From Pseudomonadota bacterium (GTDB taxonomy: Bacteria > Pseudomonadota > Alphaproteobacteria > Caulobacterales > Caulobacteraceae), in the NCBI GenBank assembly GCA_963205025.1, contig CAUJHO010000087.1, positions 1 through 50,757 on the forward strand: a stretch of DNA of 50,757 bases, read 5' to 3'. The notes below the pieces were generated by a model that saw only the letters and a list, made by a program, of their open reading frames with translations, was not told the DNA's origin and searched no databases. Shown here piece after piece: positions 17,636-26,694 of this stretch (position 1 is its first letter; each line of letters opens with the position of its first letter). Made by a program: the position numbers and the translations under genes.

Positions 17636-18544
17636 TTAAAGTTCTGACAGGTCCAGCCTCGGCCAGTCCGGGGCCTGGTTGCGGAACCAGGTGAGCTGGC
17701 GTTTGGCGTAGTGCCGGGTGGCCTGTTTGATCCGCGCCTGGGCGACGTCAAGCGGCAGCCCTTCCCTGAGATGGGCGACGAGGTCGCGCACGCCGACGGC
17801 CCGCATCGCCGGCAGCTCAGCCGCCAGATTCCGCTCCAGCAATCCCTTCACCTCCGCGATAGCGCCAGTTGCCAGCATCTGATCGACGCGATCATCACAG
17901 CGCCGGTAGAGGTCGCTGCGCTCGCGTTCGACGACCCAGCGTTCGCAGTCTTCCGCCCGCAGGGTCCCGGTCACCGTATCGGCCTGCCAGTCCGACAGGG
18001 GGCGGCCGGTGCTGACGGCGACGGCCAGGGCGCGGACCAGGCGCTGGCGATCCCCCGCTGCGATCCGCGTTTCCGCCGCCGGATCAAGGTCGGCCAGGTG
18101 CCGGCGGAAGGCAGCCTCGCCAGCGGTCCGATAGGTGGCCTCGACGTCCCGGCGAATATCCTCAGAGACGGGCGGCACGGGGGCCAGACCCTTCAGAAGC
18201 GCGTGAAAATACAGGCCCGTACCGCCGACGATGACGAGCGGTCGCGATTCCACGGCCTGGATTTCCTCAACCGCCGTCAGCCATCGCCCGACCGACCAGC
18301 TGTCGGCCGGATCAGCGATGCCATAGAGGCGGTGGGGCACGGTGGCCTCATCCGCCGGGCTCGGTCGTGCGGTCAGAACCCGCAGGCCGTCGTACAACTG
18401 TTGGGAATCGGCGTTGACGATGACGCCGCCGACGGCCTCGGCCCTCCGCATTGCCAGGTCAGACTTTCCCGACGCGGTCGCTCCGGCAATCAGGATGTGG
18501 CGGCTGGCGATGGCGGGTCCTCGCGGGGTGACGGTCGGCCCCAA
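17636..18544 (-). CDS. miaA: tRNA dimethylallyltransferase
   Basis: This roughly 302-residue enzyme transfers a dimethylallyl group to A37 of tRNAs that read codons starting with U. The P-loop GATASGKS, the DSQQLYDGLRVLTARP segment and the VGGTGLYFHALLKGLA motif are typical of MiaA, and the C-terminus has RHYAKRQLTWFRN. The start is uncertain: no ATG lies near the P-loop, and TTG at 18544 gives the expected length without invading the divergent gene at 18588. Upstream in-frame sequence up to 18724 does not look like family sequence. Confidence 0.9.
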   Translation of the reverse strand: MGPTVTPRGPAIASRHILIAGATASGKSDLAMRRAEAVGGVIVNADSQQLYDGLRVLTARPSPADEATVPHRLYGIADPADSWSVGRWLTAVEEIQAVESRPLVIVGGTGLYFHALLKGLAPVPPVSEDIRRDVEATYRTAGEAAFRRHLADLDPAAETRIAAGDRQRLVRALAVAVSTGRPLSDWQADTVTGTLRAEDCERWVVERERSDLYRRCDDRVDQMLATGAIAEVKGLLERNLAAELPAMRAVGVRDLVAHLREGLPLDVAQARIKQATRHYAKRQLTWFRNQAPDWPRLDLSEL

Positions 18545-18587
18545 TGCGGATAAGACCTCGGCCCGTCCGAAACAAGGAGCCCTGACG

Positions 18588-19652
18588 ATGCCCGAGGATG
18601 CCCGACGCCAGGAGGTCATCGCCGCCCTCGACGCCGTGACGGACCCCAAAACCGGCCAGGGGCTGGTCGCGGCGGGGCGGGTCAAGGGCCTGGTCGTGGG
18701 CGAGGACAGGGCGGGATTTGCCATGGAGGTCGATGCGGCCGACGCACGGCTCTATGCGCCGGTTCGCGACGCCGCCGAGGCGGCCCTCAAGGCCATTGCC
18801 GGGCTTCATCGCGTTCATGTCGTCCTGACGGCGGAACAGGCGGCGACCCCGCGGCGGCGTGGGGCGGGACTGTCGAAGGCGGCGCTGGATCAGGGTCGGC
18901 CGCCCGCGCCGGTGGCCACGGATCGACCGGAACATGTCCGGCGCGTCATTGCGGTCGCCTCCGGCAAGGGCGGGGTCGGCAAGTCGACCGTGGCCGTCAA
19001 TCTGGCTGTCGCCTTGGCCCGGGGCGGGCACCGGGTCGGCTTGCTGGATGCCGATGTCTATGGCCCTTCGGTGCCGCTGATGATGGGCGCGCAAGGGACG
19101 CCCCAGCACGACGGTGAGCGGCTGGTGCCGCTGGAAGCCCACGGTGTGAAGGTGATGTCGACGGGATTTCTGGTGGGGGCGGATCGCGCCATGGTCTGGC
19201 GGGGGCCGATGGCGAGCCAGGCCCTGACCCAGATGCTGACCCAGACGCGATGGGGAACGCTCGACGCACCCCTCGATCTGCTGATCGTCGACCTGCCCCC
19301 CGGAACGGGGGATGTGCAGCTGACTCTGGTTCAGAAGACTCCGATCGACGGCGTGGTCATCGTCACGACACCCCAGGAAGCGGCCCTGGCGGACGCGCGC
19401 CGGGCCGTCGCCATGTTCCGCAAGACCGAAACGCCGGTCATCGGCCTGATCGAGAACATGTCAGGCGAGGTCTTCGGTCACGGTGGCGGCAAGCATGAGG
19501 CCGAGCGTCTGGGGGTAAGCTTCCTCGGCAGCGTGCCGCTGGCCGCAGGCGTGCGCGAAGGCGGCGATGCGGGTTTGCCCGTGGTGCAGGCGACCCCGGA
19601 CTCGGACGTTGCGACGGTCCTGGCGGCCCTGGCAGCCGCTGTGGCCGGCTAG
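18588..19652 (+). CDS. Mrp/ApbC-type P-loop ATPase, iron-sulfur carrier family
   Basis: This 354-residue protein has an N-terminal MIP18-like (DUF59) domain (about residues 1-85) and a C-terminal Mrp ATPase domain with the deviant Walker A GKGGVGKS near residue 130, LLDADVYGPSVP and DLPPGTGD. The family loads iron-sulfur clusters onto apoproteins. In most members the segment after ENMS carries a CxxC that binds the bridging cluster. Here ENMS (289-292) is followed directly by GEVFGHGG and no cysteine is present, a deletion of about ten residues compared with E. coli Mrp. ATG 18588 has AAGGAG at 8-base spacing. Confidence 0.9.
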   Translation: MPEDARRQEVIAALDAVTDPKTGQGLVAAGRVKGLVVGEDRAGFAMEVDAADARLYAPVRDAAEAALKAIAGLHRVHVVLTAEQAATPRRRGAGLSKAALDQGRPPAPVATDRPEHVRRVIAVASGKGGVGKSTVAVNLAVALARGGHRVGLLDADVYGPSVPLMMGAQGTPQHDGERLVPLEAHGVKVMSTGFLVGADRAMVWRGPMASQALTQMLTQTRWGTLDAPLDLLIVDLPPGTGDVQLTLVQKTPIDGVVIVTTPQEAALADARRAVAMFRKTETPVIGLIENMSGEVFGHGGGKHEAERLGVSFLGSVPLAAGVREGGDAGLPVVQATPDSDVATVLAALAAAVAG

Positions 19653-20050
19653 TCGAGAATATCCAGGCCCCGACGTGCCAGGACGCCACCGGTCATATAG
19701 ACGCGGACGTTTTCGGTGCGGCCGAGCACATCGTGGCGGTATCCCGGGAAGGGGCCGGGCATGGGTTGCCAGGCGGGGCTGATGCAGGGCACGGCAATGA
19801 CCACGGTCTGGCCTTGCTGGGCCATGCCGCGATCGACACCGGTGACGATGCCGGTCAGGCTGCAGGTACCCTGCGTTTCGCCCGCTGGCAGTCGGCGAAC
19901 GGACTGAACGCGCAGGGTCACGACGGTTCCGGCGGTGTCACGGGCCTGCTGATAGACATGCGGCGGCAGTTCGGCCCGGGCAGGCTCAACGGCGACGACC
20001 GACGCCATCAACAGGCCGGAGGTGGCAGCAAGGACGGGGAGGAGTCGCAT
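19649..20050 (-). CDS. Secreted protein of unknown function
   Basis: This 133-residue protein has an N-terminal signal peptide cleaved after a PARA motif. The mature part (about 107 residues) has two cysteines (CSLTG and VPCISPAW) that could form a disulfide. The ATG at 20050 has a GAAAGGAT-like site before it. The open frame continues upstream to 20404, but that part overlaps folA and does not look like protein. The 3' end overlaps the convergent Mrp gene by four bases. No function recognised. Confidence 0.68.
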   Translation of the reverse strand: MRLLPVLAATSGLLMASVVAVEPARAELPPHVYQQARDTAGTVVTLRVQSVRRLPAGETQGTCSLTGIVTGVDRGMAQQGQTVVIAVPCISPAWQPMPGPFPGYRHDVLGRTENVRVYMTGGVLARRGLDILD

Positions 20051-20117
20051 GGCCGATATCCTTTCACCCCCATGAGACAAAATCGGGGCGGTCGGGGGTA
20101 CTTTCAATCCCTGACGG

Positions 20118-20630
20118 TCAGCGTCGGTCGAGAATGCGAAAGGTGAAGGCGTGGTCGTCCTTCTCGCCCGGCTCGATACGTTCGGACAGGATCTCGATCC
20201 AGTCGGCCTCGTCGAAGTCCGGAAAACGGGCGTCGCCCTCGGGCGTGGCCTCGACCTCGGAGATATAGAGCCGCCGCGCTCTGGGCAGGGCGAGGGCGTA
20301 GATCTGGGCCCCGCCGATGACGCAGACCTCATTGACGCCGTCGTCGCGCGCCGTCTCGCGCCCGATGGACAGGGCCTCGTCCAGGGCGGCGCAGGCAAGG
20401 GCACCCTTGGCGGTAAAATCGGGATTGCGCGACACCACCAGGTTCAGACGTCCGGGCAGGGGGCGAAGTTGCAGACTGTCCCAGGTCTTGCGCCCCATGA
20501 CGCAGGGCTTGCCGATCGTGGTCTGCTTGAATTTCTGCAGATCCGAGCGGAGCCGCCAGGGCAGGCCGCCGGCCGAACCGATGACGCCGTTGCGGCCGCG
20601 TGCCGCGACGAGGGAGATGAGAACCGACAT
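20118..20630 (-). CDS. folA: Dihydrofolate reductase
   Basis: This 170-residue enzyme reduces dihydrofolate to tetrahydrofolate with NADPH. The signature LISLVAARGRNGVIGSAGGL, then PWRLRSDLQKFKQTT with the active-site Asp, GKPCVMGRKTWDSL, and VIGGAQIYALAL are clear. ATG 20630 starts at the conserved SVLISLVA. It lies near thyA on the same strand, separated by aqpZ and a MazG-like gene; thymidylate synthase produces the dihydrofolate that this enzyme recycles. Confidence 0.95.
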   Translation of the reverse strand: MSVLISLVAARGRNGVIGSAGGLPWRLRSDLQKFKQTTIGKPCVMGRKTWDSLQLRPLPGRLNLVVSRNPDFTAKGALACAALDEALSIGRETARDDGVNEVCVIGGAQIYALALPRARRLYISEVEATPEGDARFPDFDEADWIEILSERIEPGEKDDHAFTFRILDRR

Positions 20631-20652
20631 GGTCGGTCTGATAGCCGAGATC

Positions 20653-20678
20653 GGGGAGCGGCGCATCCGCCGCTCCCC
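20653..20678. terminator. Perfect 11-bp GC hairpin between aqpZ and folA
   Basis: GGGGAGCGGCG pairs perfectly with CGCCGCTCCCC across a CATC loop (20664-20667). It lies just downstream of aqpZ and 23 bases upstream of the folA start, both on the minus strand. No T-tract follows, so it may be a processing or stability element rather than a classic terminator. Confidence 0.4.
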
Positions 20679-20684
20679 AACCGA

Positions 20685-21362
20685 TTACATCTCGGGTTCG
20701 AGCAGCTTCAGACGGAAGAGCAGGGCACCGAGAATGGCCCCGACCGCCGGGGCCACGAAGAACAGCCACAGCTGGCTCATCGCCTCGCCGCCGGCCAGCA
20801 GGGCCGGACCGAAGCTACGGGCCGGGTTGACCGACACACCGGTGACCTGGATGCCGACGATGTGGATGACCGCCAGGGTGATGCCGATGGCGATACCCGC
20901 GAACGGCCCGTGCGCCTTTTCACCGGTGACGCCGAGAATGGCGACCACGAAGATGGCCGTCATCACCACTTCGAAGATGGCGGCGGCCATCAGAGGATAT
21001 TCGCCCAGATAGCCCGGGCCCCAGCCGTTTTGACCCAGATTGACCGGCTCGCCCGGTACGGCCTGGGCGATCGACGCCAGGATGAAGGCTCCGACCACTG
21101 CCCCGATGAACTGGGCCAGCCAGTACACCCCCATGTCCTTGGCCGACATCTTGCCGGCCACGAAGGCCGCCAGGCTGACCGCCGGATTGACGTGACAGCC
21201 GGACACCGGCCCGATGGAATAGGCCATGGCGATGATGGCAAAGCCGAACGCCAGGGCGATGCCCAGCTGACCGACATGTTCCCCGCCCAGCACGGCCGCC
21301 CCACAGCCGAACAGGACCAGAACCGCCGTGCCGATCAGTTCGGCGACGAATTTCTTGAGCAT
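20685..21362 (-). CDS. aqpZ: Aquaporin Z
   Basis: This 225-residue inner-membrane channel conducts water. It has the six-helix aquaporin layout and both NPA motifs: SGCHVNPAVSLA (Asn59) and VSVNPARSFGPAL near residue 180, with the selectivity-filter Arg directly after the second NPA. Bulky selectivity residues typical of water-specific channels seem to be kept. It sits between the folA and thyA genes on the same strand. Confidence 0.94.
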   Translation of the reverse strand: MLKKFVAELIGTAVLVLFGCGAAVLGGEHVGQLGIALAFGFAIIAMAYSIGPVSGCHVNPAVSLAAFVAGKMSAKDMGVYWLAQFIGAVVGAFILASIAQAVPGEPVNLGQNGWGPGYLGEYPLMAAAIFEVVMTAIFVVAILGVTGEKAHGPFAGIAIGITLAVIHIVGIQVTGVSVNPARSFGPALLAGGEAMSQLWLFFVAPAVGAILGALLFRLKLLEPEM

Positions 21363-21434
21363 GACACCCCTCCCAGGGTCAGACGTCTCTCTGCGGACGC
21401 CACCATGGAGCGTGGGGCGAGTCTTTGCCCCGCG

Positions 21435-21743
21435 CTAGTCGGAAGACCTTTGGTCACTCAGCCAGCTCAGCCATTTGCGACGCATCGCCTGCTCGAGGTC
21501 GATGCCGGCGCTGTCGCAATAGATCAGCAGCATCCCAAGCACATCGGCGGCTTCGTCGGCCAGCTTGTCCGGGTCGGCCTGGCCGCGGGCGCGGGAGGTC
21601 AGCCGCAGGTGCTCGGCCGTCAGTTCGCCGAGTTCTTCCTGAAGCTTGAGCAGGGCCCAGTCGCGATCACGGTCGATGCCATGCTCGGCGGCGTAGCGGT
21701 CGGAGATACGCAGGACATCGGCCTGCAGGGCCTTGAGGCGCAT
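21435..21743 (-). CDS. MazG-like nucleotide pyrophosphohydrolase
   Basis: This 102-residue all-alpha protein resembles MazG/NTP-PPase family members that hydrolyse NTPs or dNTPs to monophosphate and pyrophosphate. The metal-binding pattern is visible as ALLKLQEELGELTAEHL followed by DKLADEAADVLGMLL (ExxE...ExxD). Its start overlaps the stop of thyA by one base, so the two are translationally coupled, which fits a role in pyrimidine deoxynucleotide supply. Confidence 0.8.
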   Translation of the reverse strand: MRLKALQADVLRISDRYAAEHGIDRDRDWALLKLQEELGELTAEHLRLTSRARGQADPDKLADEAADVLGMLLIYCDSAGIDLEQAMRRKWLSWLSDQRSSD

Positions 21744-22609
21744 CAGACCGCGACCGGGGCCTTGATGTGGGGCCAGGCGTCGTAACCCTCCAGCACGAAA
21801 TCGCCCAGTTCGAAGGCGAACAGGTCGGTGCGGTCAGCGATGTGCATCACGGGCAGGGCGCGGGGTTCGCGCGCCAGCTGGGTGCGGGCCTGCTCCAGAT
21901 GGTTCAGATACAGGTGAGCATCGCCGAAGGTATGGATGAATTCGCCCGGCCGAAGCCCGACGACGCGGGACACCATCATCGTCAACAACGCATAGGAGGC
22001 GATGTTGAACGGCACGCCCAGAAAGACGTCCGCCGACCGTTGATAGAGCTGGCAGCTGAGCTTGCCGTCGGCGACAAAGAACTGGAACAGGCAGTGACAG
22101 GGCGGCAGGGCCATGTCGTCGACGTCGGCCGGGTTCCAGGCCGTGACGATATGGCGGCGGCTGTTGGGATTGGTCTTGAGCCCATGCACCAGTTTCTCGA
22201 TCTGGTCGATCGAGGCCCCGTTGGGGTCGGCCCATGAGCGCCATTGCTTGCCGTAAACCGGGCCGAGTTCGCCCTCGGCGTCGGCCCATTCGTCCCAGAT
22301 GCTGACGCCGTTTTCCTTGAGATAACGGATATTGGTCTCGCCCCGCAGGAACCACAGCAGCTCCACGATAATCGAGCGCAGATGCAGCTTCTTGGTCGTC
22401 AGGACCGGGAAGCCACGCGACAGATCGAACCGCATCTGGCGACCAAAGACACCGAGAGTGCCGGTGCCGGTGCGATCACCGCGTTCAGCCCCGTTCTCAA
22501 GAATATCGGCCAACAGATTGAGATACTGGCGCTCGGGGTGATCGTGCGCGGCCTGCGTCTGGGCACCGGTGAGAACGGGGAGTTCGGACTGGAGAGCCTG
22601 GGCGGTCAT
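21743..22609 (-). CDS. thyA: Thymidylate synthase
   Basis: This 288-residue enzyme methylates dUMP to dTMP using methylene-tetrahydrofolate. It has the GDRTGTGT motif, the ELLWFLRG and [10 protein letters not shown] segments, and the active-site [10 protein letters not shown] with catalytic Cys. An N-terminal extension of about 25 residues precedes the conserved YLNLLADIL. It heads a likely thyA-mazG operon, with folA further downstream. Confidence 0.96.
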   Translation of the reverse strand: MTAQALQSELPVLTGAQTQAAHDHPERQYLNLLADILENGAERGDRTGTGTLGVFGRQMRFDLSRGFPVLTTKKLHLRSIIVELLWFLRGETNIRYLKENGVSIWDEWADAEGELGPVYGKQWRSWADPNGASIDQIEKLVHGLKTNPNSRRHIVTAWNPADVDDMALPPCHCLFQFFVADGKLSCQLYQRSADVFLGVPFNIASYALLTMMVSRVVGLRPGEFIHTFGDAHLYLNHLEQARTQLAREPRALPVMHIADRTDLFAFELGDFVLEGYDAWPHIKAPVAV

Positions 22610-22805
22610 GGGCCCACTTTGGAGGTGATTCGCGGCCCTGACAGCCCCCGAACTTCAAGGCTCCACAGCCGGGTTCAGGGCGTGGACGTGGACCCATCGT
22701 TGCTTGGGGTGCGGCTGCGGGCAAGGCGGCGTTGCCGACCGGTCGGACATTCACATTCTGGGGCGTTCGGCGAACGGCCCTGGGGCGCTCCATCGACCCG
22801 GAACC

Positions 22806-23333
22806 TCAGACCGTCTGGATGTCCTTGGCGCGCAGAGCGACGGCAAAGCGTCGGATGGTTCTGGTTCTGCCCGAGAGCAAGCCGATCAGGGGCTCGTACT
22901 GGTAGGTCAACAGCACCGCCACACCGACATCCCGCGGCTCCAGAACGGCCAGGACCTCGTTTTTCAGGTCATCGGGCAGATAGGTCATCGACCCCTGGAG
23001 AACGACCACGGCGTTTCCCACCCGCGCCACCTCGGCCGTCCCCAATGCCCCGCCCGAGACATCGCTGAGAATGACCCCATTGTGGCTGATGAGGGTCTGC
23101 ACATTCTGTCTGACGCAGTCGGAATCGGGGCAATCGGCCATGGCCTCGGCCACTTCGACCGTGATCCGGTCGACCTCGCGGCGGCGCGTCTGCTCATCAA
23201 TGAGGTCGACCGCCGCGCCCAGCAGCGCGACGAGCACCGTCGCCAACAGCGCGAACTCAATCGCCGCGGCACCGGAGGTATCGGCGACCAACCCACCTGT
23301 GAAACGAAAACGGCGACGTCTTTGGCTACGCAT
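22806..23333 (-). CDS. TadE-like pilus assembly protein
   Basis: This 175-residue protein has the TadE/TadG layout: a positively charged start, one hydrophobic helix with the pilin-like GAAAIEFALLATVLVALLGA (Glu after the GAAAI cleavage-like region), then a periplasmic domain with two cysteines. TadE proteins are minor pseudopilins of the Flp/Tad pilus. ATG 23333 is chosen; an upstream start would overlap the previous gene. It is the third gene of a three-gene minus-strand set. Confidence 0.8.
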   Translation of the reverse strand: MRSQRRRRFRFTGGLVADTSGAAAIEFALLATVLVALLGAAVDLIDEQTRRREVDRITVEVAEAMADCPDSDCVRQNVQTLISHNGVILSDVSGGALGTAEVARVGNAVVVLQGSMTYLPDDLKNEVLAVLEPRDVGVAVLLTYQYEPLIGLLSGRTRTIRRFAVALRAKDIQTV

Positions 23334-23340
23334 GACGTCT

Positions 23341-23793
23341 CTAGGTCCGGGGCGGCTGGAGGAACACGGACCTGCCGCGCACCTGAAGCCCTGATACGAA
23401 CGGGACAAAAATCACAACGGGCACTTCTGCCCTGACCACCATCAGGTGCCCGGCCTGGCCGCGAGCAAAGGTCGTCGTCATGGATCCGGCCGTTGCGGTT
23501 CGGAGTTCACGCATCTCGAGCCTCAGCGTGCGACGGCAATTTGAGGCCAGCAGAAGACGCTCGCAGACAAAGTCGCGCGTGCCGTTTCGATTTGCCGCCG
23601 CCAACAACGCCTTTCCGTCGCCCGTCGCCAGATCCGACAGGGCGTCGTGCATGGCGATGCGCGTCAGGAAAAACAGCGAAAACTGAATAATGCCGAGCAG
23701 CAGCAGCACGAAGGCCGTCGCGACGATCGCAAACTCGACCGCGACCGAACCCTTGTTGCAGCCGAAGAAGCCTGCTCGACCTCGGCGCGTCAC
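23341..23793 (-). CDS. TadE-like pilus assembly protein
   Basis: This 150-residue protein starts with MTRRGRAGFF, then GSVAVEFAIVATAFVLLLLGI (Glu five residues into the helix region as in TadE), and a periplasmic domain with a cysteine pair. Its ATG overlaps the stop of the preceding TadG-like gene by four bases, showing translational coupling, and its stop is 7 bases before the next start. The tad secretion ATPase and platform genes are not in this window. Confidence 0.82.
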   Translation of the reverse strand: MTRRGRAGFFGCNKGSVAVEFAIVATAFVLLLLGIIQFSLFFLTRIAMHDALSDLATGDGKALLAAANRNGTRDFVCERLLLASNCRRTLRLEMRELRTATAGSMTTTFARGQAGHLMVVRAEVPVVIFVPFVSGLQVRGRSVFLQPPRT

Positions 23794-24821
23794 GGACAGG
23801 TCCTGGAGCAGATCCGAATGTAGTCGATCAGACCACCGGTCGATTCATTCTGCCCAGCGGCTTTCCAACTGATGCGATATTCGGCCTCTGAGGCGACGCG
23901 GAACCGGATCCTGCGCTCCACCCATTGGTCGGTATAGACGCATGAATCGACCATGTTCGCTGGCGCATAGGTATAGTTGCCCGACCGCTCGACGTAGAGA
24001 TCGATGCGGTTCGTCTCATTACGACAGGCGCGATAGGGCTCCAGCGCCGCGCCGGATCCACAGCCCAAGGCACCGGCATAGGCCGGGTCAGGGTTGCGGA
24101 CGCGCGAAATATACCAGTAGCGGATCTCATACTCGCCGGCCGCCAACCGCATGCGCCGCGACATGGTCGAGTTCGCCCAGGAATCCAGCTCGGCGAAGAA
24201 ATTGCCGAAGCGGATCGTACCCGCCGACAGTTCCGGAAGACCGTTGATTTCTATGCCGCGCGTGCCCTCGGTGTCCCAACCGTTCCAGTTTTGGTAGATG
24301 GCCCAGCGATTGAGGCCGACCGGGTGATTGCTCTCGAACGACTCCATGAACAGCAGCGTGCCGGGGGTCGTGCTCGGGTCCGGCCTGGCCACGCTGCAGG
24401 TGCGAACCACGCCCACCGGCGTCGTTTCAGCGCCCAGGACCACCGCAAAACTATTGGCACTCTCGGCCGAACCCGTGACGGTCAGGACATCGCCCGAGAT
24501 GGTGTTGCGAATCGTGCCCCCGAGCCCGCTGGCCGACAGACGCCGAGCCGAAATGCGATTGGCCGTGCTCCGGAAGTCTGAGGCGGGGCGCGAAGCATTT
24601 TCTGGCTTTCCGCGCTGATACGAGATCTCCCGTCCCGACTGCGAGCACGACAATTCGACCACATTGGTCAGTTCTTGCCGCACCGAATAGGCGTGTGACA
24701 TGTCAATGCCGCCGCCGACCGACAGAACCAGCACAGGCAGGCTCAGGGCCGCAATCAGGCTGATGTTGCCCTGAACGTCGCGCAGGAAACTCCTGGCGGT
24801 CGTGTTGCGCGCATGCGTCAT
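23790..24821 (-). CDS. TadG-like protein with lectin-like C-terminal domain
   Basis: This about 343-residue protein has a TadG-type start: FLRDVQGNISLIAALSLPVL and VGGGIDMSHAYSVRQELTNVVELS, typical of Flp/Tad minor pilins. Canonical TadG then has a von Willebrand factor A domain. Here the C-terminal half (from about residue 150) instead starts LFMESFESN and contains GIEING, NFFAELDS, RLAAGEYEIRYWY and GGLIDYIRI, a pattern like carbohydrate-binding jelly-roll domains in bacterial extracellular proteins. The start is uncertain: ATG 24821 fits the upstream promoter-like site better than 24860. It leads the operon with the two TadE genes. Confidence 0.78.
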   Translation of the reverse strand: MTHARNTTARSFLRDVQGNISLIAALSLPVLVLSVGGGIDMSHAYSVRQELTNVVELSCSQSGREISYQRGKPENASRPASDFRSTANRISARRLSASGLGGTIRNTISGDVLTVTGSAESANSFAVVLGAETTPVGVVRTCSVARPDPSTTPGTLLFMESFESNHPVGLNRWAIYQNWNGWDTEGTRGIEINGLPELSAGTIRFGNFFAELDSWANSTMSRRMRLAAGEYEIRYWYISRVRNPDPAYAGALGCGSGAALEPYRACRNETNRIDLYVERSGNYTYAPANMVDSCVYTDQWVERRIRFRVASEAEYRISWKAAGQNESTGGLIDYIRICSRTCP

Positions 24822-24876
24822 GGCGTCGCCCTGAGGAGGCAGCTTCTTCATGCCATGCACAGATACGCCAGATCAC

Positions 24877-24891
24877 CTAATGGCCGATTAA
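24877..24891 (-). promoter_or_regulatory. Candidate CtrA site before the Tad-like genes
   Basis: On the minus strand the sequence reads TTAATCGGCCATTAG, which is TTAA-N7-TTAG and differs from the Caulobacter CtrA consensus TTAA-N7-TTAA at one position. It lies 55 bases upstream of the chosen start of the TadG-like gene. CtrA controls pilin genes in Caulobacter; control here is inferred. Confidence 0.45.
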
Positions 24892-24980
24892 GCGCCAGGG
24901 TGAACGGATGGTTACGCGGAAGACCGACAAGCCCCCGCCCTCGCGCTCAAGGCCGGAGGACCGTGTCGGGAGCCGACGTC

Positions 24981-25628
24981 CTATTTGGTGTCGTCGGCCG
25001 GTGCCGCCGGCGGATCGCCGACGCGGCTCTCATAGACGTGGTCGATCAGGCCAAAGGCCTTGGCCTCATCGGCGCTCATGAAATAGTCGCGGTCCAGGGT
25101 GCGCTCGATGACCTCGATCGGCTGGCCGGTGTGCTTGGAATAGAGCGCGTTCAGTTGGCGCTTGGTCTTGATGATGTCCTCGGCGTGACGCTCGATGTCC
25201 GAGGCCTGACCGCGGAAGCCGCCCGACGGCTGGTGCACCATGAGGCGGGCGTTCGGCAGGGCGATGCGCTGGCCCTTTTCGCCGGCGGTCAGCAGGAACG
25301 ATCCCATCGAGGCCGCCATGCCCATACACACCGTCGAGATCGGACTCTTGATGTACTGCATGGTGTCGTAGATCGCCATCCCGGCCGTCACCACGCCGCC
25401 CGGCGAGTTGATGTACATCGAGATTTCCTTCTTGGGGTTCTCGGACTCCAGGAAGAGAAGCTGGGCGCAGATCAGCGACGACATGCCGTCCTCGACCGGA
25501 CCGGTCAGGAAGATGATCCGCTCCTTGAGCAGGCGCGAGAAGATGTCATAGGCCCGCTCGCCACGGCTGGTCTGTTCGACCACCATCGGTACGAGGTTCA
25601 TGGTCAGGTGGTCGACGGGATCGTGCAT
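24981..25628 (-). CDS. clpP: ATP-dependent Clp protease proteolytic subunit
   Basis: This 215-residue serine protease forms the barrel that degrades proteins unfolded by ClpX or ClpA. The catalytic triad is visible: Ser107 in GMAASMGS, His132 in MVHQPSGG and Asp181 in DRDYFM. The start is set at ATG 25628 ([19 protein letters not shown]), which matches family starts; the open frame continues upstream but is not ClpP-like. A trigger-factor gene lies upstream on the same strand, but an unrelated secreted-protein gene stands between them, and clpX does not follow. Confidence 0.95.
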   Translation of the reverse strand: MHDPVDHLTMNLVPMVVEQTSRGERAYDIFSRLLKERIIFLTGPVEDGMSSLICAQLLFLESENPKKEISMYINSPGGVVTAGMAIYDTMQYIKSPISTVCMGMAASMGSFLLTAGEKGQRIALPNARLMVHQPSGGFRGQASDIERHAEDIIKTKRQLNALYSKHTGQPIEVIERTLDRDYFMSADEAKAFGLIDHVYESRVGDPPAAPADDTK

Positions 25629-25713
25629 CTGTCTCGGCTTTCTCGATAACCGGCGGGACGAATCATCGCCGCCTTGTCCTTTGAAGCCGATATCGTCTTG
25701 CCGAAGTGTTGAT

Positions 25714-26694
25714 TCAAGTCTGCGGTGGGGTCGCCGGCTCCGGCGGCACCGGTTCGACCGTGGGGGCGGGGCCTTCGGCCTCGACCGCCGGGGGCGTTTC
25801 GGTGGCGGGCTGGGCCGCCGCCTCAGCCTCGGCTGCGTCGCGGGCGGCCGCCGCCGCTTCGAGGTTGCGGCGCAGGTGCCAGGCCATCTCGCGCTGTTGC
25901 CGGTCCGGACTGGCGGCATCGCCCCGCATCGCATAGAGCGCCTGCAGATAGGCGAGATCCCAGTCCGTCATGCGCTGGGTGCGGTCGGCCCCCTCATTGA
26001 ACAGATTGAAGACGGAATCGTAGCCGTTGGCGTCCAGCCGCGCATCGACCTGAGCCAGGGCCACCATCGAAATATAGTCGGCCAGGGAGGCGAACGAGAC
26101 GGAGCCGATGCGGCTGGTGTCGAGAATGATGATGACGTGGCCGAGGCCCTGTTCGTGACTCTCACGGATGCGCGAGGCAGTCACGCCGAACTGCGAGGTC
26201 CGCATATAGGTGACCTGCCACCAGCGGACCGGCGCGCCCGAGGTCTGGAAATGCGCCAGGGCGTCCTGACCCAGATTGGTGTTGCCGATGTCGGGCCGGA
26301 ACACCTGGGGGTCTTCGGCGACCAGGGCCTGGGCCAGGGCATCGCCGTTGGAATCCGCCAGGATCAGGATATTGGGACGGCAACCCGGGTCGCCGGCGTT
26401 CAGGCCGATGACCATCGCCACGCCCGAAACCTGGTCGGCCAGGGCCTGGGCGTAGCGCGGCGTCATATTGACCACGCCGACGCAGACACGGCGGTCCCAG
26501 CGCGCCAGGTTCTGTTCGCGCCGACTGACCCCCACTTCCTCGACGAAGGACTGCACGGCCTCGCGCAGCGGTCGTGCGATGATCGTAACGTCTTCGACCT
26601 GGTCGGCCGGGGGCTCGGTCTGGGTCTGGGCCGCAGCAGGTGCGGCCCACAAGGCGAGCAGGGCGGCGGGGAGGAGCAGGGCGGAATGACGCAC
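25714..26694 (-). CDS. Secreted protein of unknown function with Pro/Ala/Glu-rich tail
   Basis: This 326-residue exported protein has a Sec signal peptide ([18 protein letters not shown]). A conserved-looking core (about residues 35-270) contains [24 protein letters not shown] with a Cys, a second Cys in [14 protein letters not shown], and [10 protein letters not shown]. The last 55 residues are rich in Ala, Pro and Glu and probably disordered. I have seen similar exported proteins in sphingomonads and Caulobacterales, but no function is known. It separates tig from clpP. Confidence 0.75.
   Translation of the reverse strand: MRHSALLLPAALLALWAAPAAAQTQTEPPADQVEDVTIIARPLREAVQSFVEEVGVSRREQNLARWDRRVCVGVVNMTPRYAQALADQVSGVAMVIGLNAGDPGCRPNILILADSNGDALAQALVAEDPQVFRPDIGNTNLGQDALAHFQTSGAPVRWWQVTYMRTSQFGVTASRIRESHEQGLGHVIIILDTSRIGSVSFASLADYISMVALAQVDARLDANGYDSVFNLFNEGADRTQRMTDWDLAYLQALYAMRGDAASPDRQQREMAWHLRRNLEAAAAARDAAEAEAAAQPATETPPAVEAEGPAPTVEPVPPEPATPPQT

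Noticed and set aside
20151-21785. 544-codon open frame on the plus strand
   Set aside because: Antisense to folA, aqpZ and the MazG-like gene; its His/Gly/Arg/Gln-rich product is typical of shadow frames in high-GC DNA.
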